Positions 28,229 through 35,571 of a stretch of 41,128 nt of DNA are shown in pieces. Source of the DNA: a virus; IMG/VR virus record IMGVR_UViG_3300020053_000024, positions 1 through 41,128 of that record. The stretch is one strand, 5' to 3'. How positions within the stretch are numbered: the stretch's first letter is position 1; every line of letters starts with the position of its first letter. The notes beneath the pieces were generated by a model that ran no database searches, was not told the origin of the DNA, and saw only the letters and a program-made list of their open reading frames with translations. A program made the translations under genes and the position numbers.

Positions 28229-29710
28229 TTAGTTTTTCGACTGTTTTTTAAAGGTATCAGGTACTGAATCAATATCATTATAGCCTGTAATGTCCATTGC
28301 TGTAGTTCTATCAGTTTTAACAGGAGTGTATTCATTAGGTATTACGTTTTCATGATGTTCCCAAGGCTCATGTTGTGGCAAGCGTTTGTGTAGAGACGCG
28401 GTAGCGGTAGCGGTAGCGCCAGGAACCACGTGAGTGGACAACGGAGTTGTCGGTAAAGCAATTGGACCGTTCATATGAATGTTTGATGCTGTTTCAACAT
28501 GGTCTACTCCACTATTAACGTAACTGTATGCTCCGCTAGTAATGTGTGTGTTAATGCCTGCTAGAGTTTTAATACTTGCATCTGTTTCAAGTTGTATATC
28601 AGACTTGGCTAATAAATTAATGTTACGACCTGCTTGCATATTGATGTCTCTATCAGCAGTTAAGTTTACATCATTTTCACTATGAACACTTAGTGAATCT
28701 TTTGAATAGATATCAATTTTGCCATTAGCACTCATTTGAATCCAACTATTACCACTACCGTGATTAATATAGATTAAATCTTCTGTATTATGTAATAGAA
28801 TTTGATGTCCGGTTCTAGTGCGTATTCTTGTTAATTCATTATGCGGAATTGAAGGATCACCTCCTCTTTCGCCTAGTGCAGAATTTTTAAATTGTTTGTT
28901 ATGTGTGCTTGCAGGTCCGATTCTAGTAAAATTTTCATCACCGTCATCCATTACAAAACTAGTACCACCTAATCTACTATAAGGAATATTTGCTGTTGCA
29001 CCTTTTGTTCCATACGGTGCTTTAGGCTTTCCTTTACGTTTATCATATGGACCTGGAGTACTAATTCCTGTTACCATACTAGGAACATCGCGTCTTGCAC
29101 TTGAAGATGTTAATCCTCTAGTACCGTCAGCGTTTAATCCTGCTCGTGCAAGCATAGACATCCAGTCATGATTAATTGGCTTCCTAAACTTTGTTGGGTC
29201 GGTACCTGTATTGTCTTGAATATTCTTTTTATTAATTTCGCCAGTAACTAGTTTACCAGTTATTGCTGAACCAAATGCTTCTGAGATAGTAGGCTGTCCA
29301 CTATAATAACTAGTTGCAACTCCCCTGTCGGGAACTGTAAAATTTGTATAATTGTCAGGAACGCAAGCAATGTAATATCCCATATTGGGCTGGCCTTCGA
29401 TAAAAATAACAATTACTCTTGAGCCGATATCAGGTGGAACTGCCCAAAAGCCATACGCTTGTTGAGTATATGCATAATCTTCATTTTTACTTAGACCAGT
29501 ATAAGGTGTTTGTCCAAAGAAAGGACTAGAATACTTTACTTTAAATGTTTGTTCGTCTGCCGCAATGTCGTTAGCACTGCCGGTTGCTTTTAGTAATTCA
29601 ACTTCAAGGCCTCCCATGAAGTTAGGATCAAGGTGGCTAATTACCCTTGCAATATACGGGCCTGGATCTAGTTTACCTTTACTGCCTGCGGTACGCTTTG
29701 TTTCTGCCAT
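28229..29710 (-). CDS. gp5: Baseplate hub/spike protein gp5, without lysozyme domain
   Basis: A 493-residue gp5/VgrG-type spike. Residues about 16-130 form the OB-fold domain (YIARVISHLDPNFMGGLEVEL, PPDIGSRVIVIFIEGQPNMGYYIACVPD), which sits on the hub. A linker includes the Ser/Arg-rich SSSARRDVPS and TPGPYDKRKGKPKAPYGTKG. From about 300 the chain is a repeating beta-helix needle: GHQILLHNTEDLIYINHGSG, then IDIYSKDSLSVHSENDVNLTADRDINMQAGRNINLLAKSDI, with the 8-residue periodicity of the T4 gp5 C-terminal needle. T4 gp5 (575 residues) has a lysozyme domain between these parts; it is absent here, as in many marine relatives. The stop lies 15 bases from gp25. The start has a Shine-Dalgarno (AAGGAT). 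Confidence 0.9.
   Translation of the reverse strand: MAETKRTAGSKGKLDPGPYIARVISHLDPNFMGGLEVELLKATGSANDIAADEQTFKVKYSSPFFGQTPYTGLSKNEDYAYTQQAYGFWAVPPDIGSRVIVIFIEGQPNMGYYIACVPDNYTNFTVPDRGVATSYYSGQPTISEAFGSAITGKLVTGEINKKNIQDNTGTDPTKFRKPINHDWMSMLARAGLNADGTRGLTSSSARRDVPSMVTGISTPGPYDKRKGKPKAPYGTKGATANIPYSRLGGTSFVMDDGDENFTRIGPASTHNKQFKNSALGERGGDPSIPHNELTRIRTRTGHQILLHNTEDLIYINHGSGNSWIQMSANGKIDIYSKDSLSVHSENDVNLTADRDINMQAGRNINLLAKSDIQLETDASIKTLAGINTHITSGAYSYVNSGVDHVETASNIHMNGPIALPTTPLSTHVVPGATATATASLHKRLPQHEPWEHHENVIPNEYTPVKTDRTTAMDITGYNDIDSVPDTFKKQSKN
28398..28418. repeat. Hexanucleotide microrepeat in gp5
   Basis: GCGGTA is repeated three and a half times in tandem. In the gp5 frame it encodes an Ala-Thr run (ATATATA) near residue 435, after the needle. 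It is GC-rich against its surroundings and may be a site of slippage. Confidence 0.7.
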
Positions 29711-29719
29711 TTACAATCC

Positions 29720-32440
29720 TTATATGTCTGTGTTGCCGCTATTATTAAGACGTTTTCTTGCAATTTCAGTTCCGCCTTCTGTTACTAATGATTCATACAC
29801 ATGAACTGGAAGACCAACTTTTTTAGTTGTTCTAATTTGACTTACATCTACTCCTGCGGTAACTAATGCTTCAGGACTTGCGTTCTTTAAATATTCGTCA
29901 ATTAAATCTGCATCTACTACAATAAGACTCTTATCAAATTCTTTTGGTTTTTGTCCTTGAATTTTCTTTTCTTCATTTGTAATCTTAGTAGAAGTTTTGT
30001 CTGATTGATCAGTTTCTGCTTCAGGTCGTTGATTACTTCTACGTATAAGTTCAAGAACTTGTTTAAACTGTCCTCCAGCAAAAGTGTTCATTACTTTAAT
30101 TACCTGATATAAGCCACTGAACTGGTTAACTGCGACTTGATCGCCAGGGAAACCCATAATACCATTGTCTCTAATATCAATAGGTGTTCTAAAATTTACT
30201 TCCACGTCAACTTCACCGTTTTGATAATCAATAGTTCCGTCACTGCTTAGATTAATAAATTCTGTGTTTTCTGAATTGTAATTTCCAATACCACTATCTG
30301 CAATGTAATAAGGGTCGCCCCAGATTGTCATATCAACTGTGAGCATATCAACATCACTGTTTACAATGGCTTCGTTAAATCTACGGGCAATATCAATTTT
30401 AGCATCATCTGGCGACACAGCACCAGTGGAAAGAGCGACTGTGCTTTGCATATCACTATCACCTGTTGGTCCGCCTTCTCCCCCTAGTGTTTCTTTATTA
30501 CCGGTCTCTGTTTGTAATGCATCTTTCTTTTCTTGATCTGAAGATGCAGATTCTTGACCACTTGTTTTAGGATAGTTACCTGGAGAAATGCTTTTAAAGA
30601 ATGTGTTATCCATGTTAAGTTGTAAATCAAGAATATCATCATTTGCTCCACTATAAATGTAGTCATACTTTTTACAGACTTGTTTTTTTAGATGTCTAAT
30701 TCCTGCGGCATTGGCACTTGGCGCTATAAACCTCGACTCATGCACTTTGTATGGTAACACTCTGAATACATAAATTCTAGGTTTGCGGCCGATTTGATCT
30801 TCTGTGTCATTATCGGAGATCTGAAATACTTGAGTATCAATTCTAAACCATTCTTTAAATCCGTTTTCGTCTGATGGTGCACCAACGATCTTTTTACCAT
30901 AATCAGAAATAATAATTATTTCACTAATAACATCCTGTATTCTTGTGCCTTTTGTAAATTTAAGTTCTCCAAGTGCAGGATCAATTTTTAATTGTCCGCT
31001 ATCTCTATTCCAAATTTGATTTTCTTCATCCCAAGTAAATCCTGCAAGACCGTATGGTTGATTAGTAACACCAAATGCTTCTGGATCAAACACAGTTGCA
31101 TTTCCAATATTATTTGAATTTTGTTCACCTGTTTGTTTCTTTTCAATTTCTTGTCCAATAGAAGTTTTGGATACTAAACTGCTTAATTTTTCTCGTACAT
31201 ATTCTAATGCTTCACGAGAAATTTTTCCTGCATTTGTAACAGCGTGCCATAACATTTCATATTCTTCTTTAGTTTTTTTATTTTCATTTAAACTCGAAGT
31301 AATTGTATTTCCTGTACCAACTTCACTTTGTTCGTTAGCACCTTTAGTTTCACTGTCAAGTGGTTTGCTATTGCCTTTAGTTGCTCTAGTTTTAGGAAAT
31401 GTAATAAAGTATTGATCAGCAGTAAGAACTTTGTCATCAATTGCTTTTTTAGTATGATGTAAATTAAGAGCGGCAGATAAACTTCCTGGACCGCTTTGCA
31501 TCATTGATTGTATTGTTCTACCTTTAATAGAAACATCAACCGGTAACCGCTGTACTTGGTCTGTAAGTACAACATCGTTGTAGGCAACTCCTTCTACAGT
31601 ATATGTACTACCGCCGCCATTAATTGCTAACTCACTTCCGACAAGTTTAAACGGAAGCATACGTTTTGATTCTGGAACAGAATATGGTGTTCCATCTTGT
31701 TTCCAACCAACAAAGTCAATTGTTAAAAGAAAAGGTGATTCAGTATAATTTTTATGCCCTGCTTCTAGTGCCGCAATTTGTAAAGCCTGTAGAAACAATC
31801 CCATACTATAAGGCTCGTGTACTTCAAATCTAAAACCAACCGCGTTAGTTACCCCTTTTTTCTTAGTAGGAGAAATAATAGTTTCAATTTCTAAATTATC
31901 AATAAAGAACTCAATCCTTTTACCGTTAATCTCATATGCTGTTGTTACTTTTTTATCGCCTAATCCGCCACCGCTTTGTAATACAGCAACTTTAGGATAG
32001 TTTGTTCTGTATGTTTCATCTGGATTATTAAGTTCGTGATCTGACAAGGAATACAATCCAAGTTTGTAAGAGTGACTAGCATAAGGCATTAATACATTTG
32101 GCATAGGTAGAGCAATAATTCGACCATCGCCGGTGGCACTAAAGTTTCTTACGGCTGATTCAATTTTAGACATTTCTTTAAAAATTTTCGCGGCATCTGT
32201 TGCTTTTTTATTTTCTGTGTTATCTATTGATTCAACTGATAATGCATCTGCATTAGTGTCGATTGACTTGTTTGGTTTGAACGCTATTGTACCGTCGGAT
32301 TGCTGTCCTGGTCTAGTGTATCCATTAGGAAGTGGTGTAGGGTTTGTATAATCTTCATCATAGACATCAAGTCCGTCTGTTTGATTAAACTCTTTTTTAC
32401 CTTCTTCAGTTTGCCACGGGTATAGTTGCTTTACTGCCAT
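29720..32440 (-). CDS. Large baseplate hub-region structural protein (gp27 position)
   Basis: A 906-residue protein immediately upstream of gp5. The N-terminal third contains LPMPNVLMPYASHSYKLGLYSLS and IEFFIDNLEIETIISP (about 110-210), then FRFEVHEPYSMGLFLQALQIAAL and SPFLLTIDFVGWKQDG, which look like the barrel fold used by tail-tube and hub proteins. A central Gln/Lys/Thr-rich linker (about 360-440) precedes a second domain with EFINLSSDGTIDYQNGEVDVEVNFRTPIDI and GLYQVIKVMNTFAGGQFKQVLELI near 770-800. That last segment resembles the end of hub proteins that join tube and spike. T4 gp27, the hub ring under gp5, has 391 residues, so this one is far larger. The hub role is inferred from fold-like pattern and from its neighbour gp5; sequence similarity to gp27 is not obvious. 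Confidence 0.7.
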   Translation of the reverse strand: MAVKQLYPWQTEEGKKEFNQTDGLDVYDEDYTNPTPLPNGYTRPGQQSDGTIAFKPNKSIDTNADALSVESIDNTENKKATDAAKIFKEMSKIESAVRNFSATGDGRIIALPMPNVLMPYASHSYKLGLYSLSDHELNNPDETYRTNYPKVAVLQSGGGLGDKKVTTAYEINGKRIEFFIDNLEIETIISPTKKKGVTNAVGFRFEVHEPYSMGLFLQALQIAALEAGHKNYTESPFLLTIDFVGWKQDGTPYSVPESKRMLPFKLVGSELAINGGGSTYTVEGVAYNDVVLTDQVQRLPVDVSIKGRTIQSMMQSGPGSLSAALNLHHTKKAIDDKVLTADQYFITFPKTRATKGNSKPLDSETKGANEQSEVGTGNTITSSLNENKKTKEEYEMLWHAVTNAGKISREALEYVREKLSSLVSKTSIGQEIEKKQTGEQNSNNIGNATVFDPEAFGVTNQPYGLAGFTWDEENQIWNRDSGQLKIDPALGELKFTKGTRIQDVISEIIIISDYGKKIVGAPSDENGFKEWFRIDTQVFQISDNDTEDQIGRKPRIYVFRVLPYKVHESRFIAPSANAAGIRHLKKQVCKKYDYIYSGANDDILDLQLNMDNTFFKSISPGNYPKTSGQESASSDQEKKDALQTETGNKETLGGEGGPTGDSDMQSTVALSTGAVSPDDAKIDIARRFNEAIVNSDVDMLTVDMTIWGDPYYIADSGIGNYNSENTEFINLSSDGTIDYQNGEVDVEVNFRTPIDIRDNGIMGFPGDQVAVNQFSGLYQVIKVMNTFAGGQFKQVLELIRRSNQRPEAETDQSDKTSTKITNEEKKIQGQKPKEFDKSLIVVDADLIDEYLKNASPEALVTAGVDVSQIRTTKKVGLPVHVYESLVTEGGTEIARKRLNNSGNTDI

Positions 32441-32441
32441 A

Positions 32442-32735
32442 CTAAATTCCTAACAAGGTTCGTAGTCGACTACCTTTAGGAACATATATGCTTACACCTG
32501 CTCTAAAATCATAAACTGGATCTTTTAACGTATCCATATTACGTTGAGCATATACCCACCATAACTTCGGTGAACCGTACATATCATATGCTAATAAATC
32601 TGGACGTTGATGATACTGTGATTGAATTTCGTATAGCACATCGTCATTGTCAGCCGGCACTGTTCGAATAGATAAGATATCTAAATATCCTGAACTTGAT
32701 ATTCTTGTTTTTCCCCAGGGTGAATCATTTGCCAT
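32442..32735 (-). CDS. gp53-like LysM-type baseplate wedge protein
   Basis: A 97-residue protein. The core (about 32-95) is YEIQSQYHQRPDLLAYDMYGSPKLWWVYAQRN, then DPVYDFRAGVSIYVPKGSRLR. This is the LysM-like fold with the conserved L-A-x-D-x-Y-G and W-W-x-x-A-x-x-N, found in gp53 and in the tail protein X family that clamps contractile baseplates. T4 gp53 (196 residues) is longer, so the T4 name is likely but not certain. It sits between the tail-tube-cap-like gene and the hub gene; its ATG overlaps the upstream stop as TAATG. Its stop is directly next to the start of the hub gene. In the cell it would bind the gp6/gp25 wedge core. Confidence 0.75.
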   Translation of the reverse strand: MANDSPWGKTRISSSGYLDILSIRTVPADNDDVLYEIQSQYHQRPDLLAYDMYGSPKLWWVYAQRNMDTLKDPVYDFRAGVSIYVPKGSRLRTLLGI

Positions 32736-33583
32736 TAGATGAATCCTTTATCTTTACCAACATAGTCTCCTCTTACAAATGCATCTAAACTAAATTTCTC
32801 AACTTCTGATCTAGAGTATATTGGTTGTAGTGTTACAGAAATTTGACTTTCAACAGGAACATATGCAATTTGGCCTTTTTCATCTGGGCTAGTATCTGTG
32901 TTAGCAATGCGTTTTGCGTTCTTTTCTAACTGTGCTAAGTTAACTGCAATATAATCAACATCTGTTGGCATATCTAATGTAAAGTTTGTAATGATTACCG
33001 GAACATTTTTAAAAACATAGTCACCGTATCCGTTTAGTTTAACTACTGGCGGTGGTGCTCCTTGATTTGAACTTTGACCGTAAAACATTTTTGTTACAGA
33101 TCTTAAGTAATGTAAGCATCCTAACCAATATGCTCCTTCTAATGAGTTTTGAGCATAAAATTGACCAGTTAGTGTCATTGCGTCCACACTTGAATTCTCA
33201 TAAGCATAGAACGGATAATTACTATGTACCGGGGTTAATGCATTGTAGTTTGCACTATGTTGCATAATAATAGTTGGAGTATATGGAAAGCATAAGCCTC
33301 CAGTTTTCTTCAACTGTCCAATTAACGGACTCTCGTTATAAGACTGAATATTAGGAATACTTAATTTGACACGCCAATCTTTTCCCGCTGGATCTGTTGC
33401 CCAACTTGCTTCTGCTAGTTTAAGTTCGCTAGGTTCACCGTCAGAAGGTATAGTGCGTGATCTAATTGATTTCATAAACCCTTTAGCACCTTCCTGGAAA
33501 TCAGCGATTCCATCTTTAATGATGCGTTCAGCGGTATCTAAAAGTCCGCCGGCTTCAGGTTTTTTAAATTCGTCAAATATCAT
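32735..33583 (-). CDS. Tail-tube cap/junction-like protein, first gene of the tail operon
   Basis: A 282-residue structural protein. Segments are DWRVKLSIPNIQSYNESPLIG (about 69-89), the Pro/aromatic-rich FPYTPTIIMQHSANYNALTPVHSNYPFYAY (about 99-128), and LTGQFYAQNSLEGAYWLGCLHYLRSVTKMFYGQ (about 137-169). The end is VESQISVTLQPIYSRSEVEKFSLDAF. From memory this pattern is annotated in marine T4-like phages as a baseplate tail-tube cap or junction protein (gp48/gp54 type). I see no decisive motif, so the name is tentative. It is the promoter-proximal gene of the leftward operon, with a late-promoter module and a strong Shine-Dalgarno (CGAGGA, 9 bases from the ATG), head-to-head with gp55. Confidence 0.6.
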   Translation of the reverse strand: MIFDEFKKPEAGGLLDTAERIIKDGIADFQEGAKGFMKSIRSRTIPSDGEPSELKLAEASWATDPAGKDWRVKLSIPNIQSYNESPLIGQLKKTGGLCFPYTPTIIMQHSANYNALTPVHSNYPFYAYENSSVDAMTLTGQFYAQNSLEGAYWLGCLHYLRSVTKMFYGQSSNQGAPPPVVKLNGYGDYVFKNVPVIITNFTLDMPTDVDYIAVNLAQLEKNAKRIANTDTSPDEKGQIAYVPVESQISVTLQPIYSRSEVEKFSLDAFVRGDYVGKDKGFI

Positions 33584-33592
33584 AATTGGTAA

Positions 33593-33613
33593 TCCTCGTT
33601 ATAAGTATTTATT
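33593..33613 (-). promoter_or_regulatory. Late promoter plus ribosome-site module of the tail operon
   Basis: Minus strand: AATAAATACTTATAACGAGG plus A, identical over 21 bases to the gp6 module at 27718-27738. The AATAAATA core covers 33606-33613. The last two of these bases are also the first two of the TTGACT box of the plus-strand gp55 promoter. Confidence 0.78.
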
Positions 33614-33640
33614 GACTTTTTTATCAGAGTAGTTTATAAT
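33612..33640 (+). promoter_or_regulatory. Sigma70-type promoter of gp55
   Basis: TTGACT (33612-33617), a 17-base spacer, then a perfect TATAAT (33635-33640). The start site would fall near 33647, leaving a short leader with GGAGAAA. The -35 box overlaps the minus-strand late promoter of the tail operon. Confidence 0.82.
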
Positions 33641-33664
33641 AAGGAATAAAATTGGAGAAATATC

Positions 33665-34504
33665 TTGAGAAAAGTAAATTATTTAAACAACAAAGACATA
33701 TTGAAAGAGATTCATAAGTCTAAGGCGTCTTTTAGCAGTTTTACTGACGACGAGTATGCACAATATGACATTATCCTGCCTAGTTTGGATAAAATTAATG
33801 TTCGTACTATTGCTGAAGCAAAACGTAACAAAGCAAAGCGCCTAGGTGATGCAGATTATGCCGCACGTAAACTAGCAGGTGAAAAAGTTAAACAAGCAGA
33901 ATGTGAAGTAGATTATAAAAAAATTACCAAAGAAGAACTAATCTTTAGAATTATGACATTTGATCATATTCCTGAGGAAAAAGGTCGTAAGAAAAATCCA
34001 AAGACTGTAGCAGATACAAAAGTTAAATTAAATTTTCCTCCGTACCAACACTTTAAGTTTGACGATAAGGATAATTTGATTTGCGTTGGTAAGAGTCATT
34101 GGACAGGTGGTATGGAAAACGGCAACTTTACACTTAGAGGCGGTACAGCAACAGAAAAACTAGCACGTATGTGGATGAAACTATGTGATCGTTATGCTAC
34201 TCGTGGTAATGTTCGTGGATATACGTATAATGACGAGATGCGCGGACAAGCCATACTACAACTAGCACAAATTGGACTACAGTTTGACGAATCAAAATCT
34301 GATAATCCTTTTGCTTACTATACTGCCGCAGTTACAAACTCGTTTGTACGTGTTATCAACATTGAAAAACGCAATCAAAACATTAGAGATGATATCCTTG
34401 AAATGAATGATATGACTCCAAGTTATACTAGACAGATGCAAGGCGAATTTGAACGTCAAGAAGCAGATGCTCAAAGAAGATTAAAAGAAGAACAAGAAAA
34501 ATAA
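33665..34504 (+). CDS. gp55: Late-transcription sigma factor gp55
   Basis: A 279-residue gp55-type sigma factor (T4 gp55 has 185). The most typical part is residues about 162-245: TEKLARMWMKLCDRYATRGNVRGYTYNDEMRGQAILQLAQIGLQFDESKSDNPFAYYTAAVTNSFVRVINIEKRNQNIRDD. It corresponds to the sigma region 2 core that binds RNA polymerase and the late -10 element TATAAATA. An N-terminal extension of about 130 residues is rich in Lys and Arg. The C-terminal tail (EFERQEADAQRRLKEEQEK) is a charged helix, where T4 gp55 carries its sliding-clamp contact. The start is taken at TTG because GGAGAAA lies 4 bases upstream and no ATG fits as well. It is transcribed from a host-type promoter, so it can be made before late genes. 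Confidence 0.93.
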   Translation: MRKVNYLNNKDILKEIHKSKASFSSFTDDEYAQYDIILPSLDKINVRTIAEAKRNKAKRLGDADYAARKLAGEKVKQAECEVDYKKITKEELIFRIMTFDHIPEEKGRKKNPKTVADTKVKLNFPPYQHFKFDDKDNLICVGKSHWTGGMENGNFTLRGGTATEKLARMWMKLCDRYATRGNVRGYTYNDEMRGQAILQLAQIGLQFDESKSDNPFAYYTAAVTNSFVRVINIEKRNQNIRDDILEMNDMTPSYTRQMQGEFERQEADAQRRLKEEQEK

Positions 34505-34509
34505 AATAG

Positions 34510-34538
34510 TTGACTTTTACATAAAGGTAGTGTATTAT
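34510..34538 (+). promoter_or_regulatory. Sigma70-type promoter of gp47
   Basis: TTGACT (34510-34515), a 17-base spacer, then TATTAT (34533-34538). It lies directly after the gp55 stop. The box and the bases after it (TTGACTTTT) match the gp55 promoter, suggesting one promoter class for these early genes. Confidence 0.75.
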
Positions 34539-34563
34539 TGTATAGTAACCTGGAGAAAATATA

Positions 34564-35568
34564 GTGTTTAAAAAAGCGGCAGTGTTTACTGATATCCATT
34601 TTGGATTAAAATCTAACTCTAAAACGCACAACGAAGACTGTGAATCATTTGTTGATTGGTATATTGAACAAGCAAAATTAAATGGATGTGAAACAGGCAT
34701 CTTTATGGGCGACTGGCACCATAACAGAAACAGTTTAAATATTATTACGATGGACCATTCGATACGTTCATTGGAAAAACTAGGAAAAGCATTTGATCAA
34801 TTCTTTTACTTTCCCGGTAATCACGATTTATACTATAAAGATAAACGGGATATCCATTCTGTAGAATTTGCTAATCACATTGACGGTATTACTGTTGTTA
34901 ATAAAATGACAACAATTGGTGATAGTACAATGGTCCCTTGGCTAGTAGGCGAAGAATGGAAACAAATTCCTAAAGTTAAAAGCAAATATATGTTTGGGCA
35001 TTTTGAACTTCCAAACTTTTATATGAATGCTATGGTAAAAATGCCTGAAACAGGCGAACTTCAAGCAGAACATTTTAAACATCAAGAATATGTATTCTCA
35101 GGACATTTTCATAAACGTCAAACATTAGGAAATATTACATATATTGGTAATGCGTTTCCGCACAACTATGCTGATGCTTGGGATGATAAACGCGGTATGA
35201 TGATTTTAGAACATGGTGGCGAACCACAGTATATTGATTGGCCGCAATGTCCTAAGTATAGAACTGTAAAATTATCGCAACTTATTGATCAAAAAGATAC
35301 ACTTATTAAACCCAATATGTATCTAAGAGTAACACTAGATATTCCAATTAGTTACGAAGAAGCAAGTTTCATTAAAGAAGAATTTATGAAGAATTTCGAG
35401 TGTAGAGAAATTACATTAATTCCTAGTACACAAGATGACGAAATAAATTCAGATATTGATATTACAAAGTTTGAAAGTATTGATCAAATTGTATCACAAG
35501 AGATTGAAGCAATTGAATCGGAAAATTACAACAAACAAAAACTACTAGACATTTACCATGAGTTATAA
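34564..35568 (+). CDS. gp47: Recombination endonuclease subunit gp47 (Mre11/SbcD-like)
   Basis: A 334-residue metallophosphoesterase-type nuclease (T4 gp47 has 339). All expected motifs are in order: TDIHFG (D10, H12), MGDWHHN (D50), PGNHDLYY (GNHD 85-88), FGHFE (144-148) and SGHFHKRQ (GHFH 180-183). These residues hold the two metal ions. With gp46 it forms the Mre11/Rad50-type complex that resects DNA ends for recombination-dependent replication and helps degrade host DNA. The start is GTG, with GGAGAAAA 4 bases before it, the same arrangement as in gp55. Only 3 bases separate its stop from gp46, so both are made together. The promoter at 34510-34538 is its own. Confidence 0.97.
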   Translation: MFKKAAVFTDIHFGLKSNSKTHNEDCESFVDWYIEQAKLNGCETGIFMGDWHHNRNSLNIITMDHSIRSLEKLGKAFDQFFYFPGNHDLYYKDKRDIHSVEFANHIDGITVVNKMTTIGDSTMVPWLVGEEWKQIPKVKSKYMFGHFELPNFYMNAMVKMPETGELQAEHFKHQEYVFSGHFHKRQTLGNITYIGNAFPHNYADAWDDKRGMMILEHGGEPQYIDWPQCPKYRTVKLSQLIDQKDTLIKPNMYLRVTLDIPISYEEASFIKEEFMKNFECREITLIPSTQDDEINSDIDITKFESIDQIVSQEIEAIESENYNKQKLLDIYHEL

Positions 35569-35571
35569 AAT

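Noticed and set aside
28398-28418. GCGGTA repeat as a regulatory site
   Set aside because: It is in frame in gp5 and simply encodes Ala-Thr repeats.
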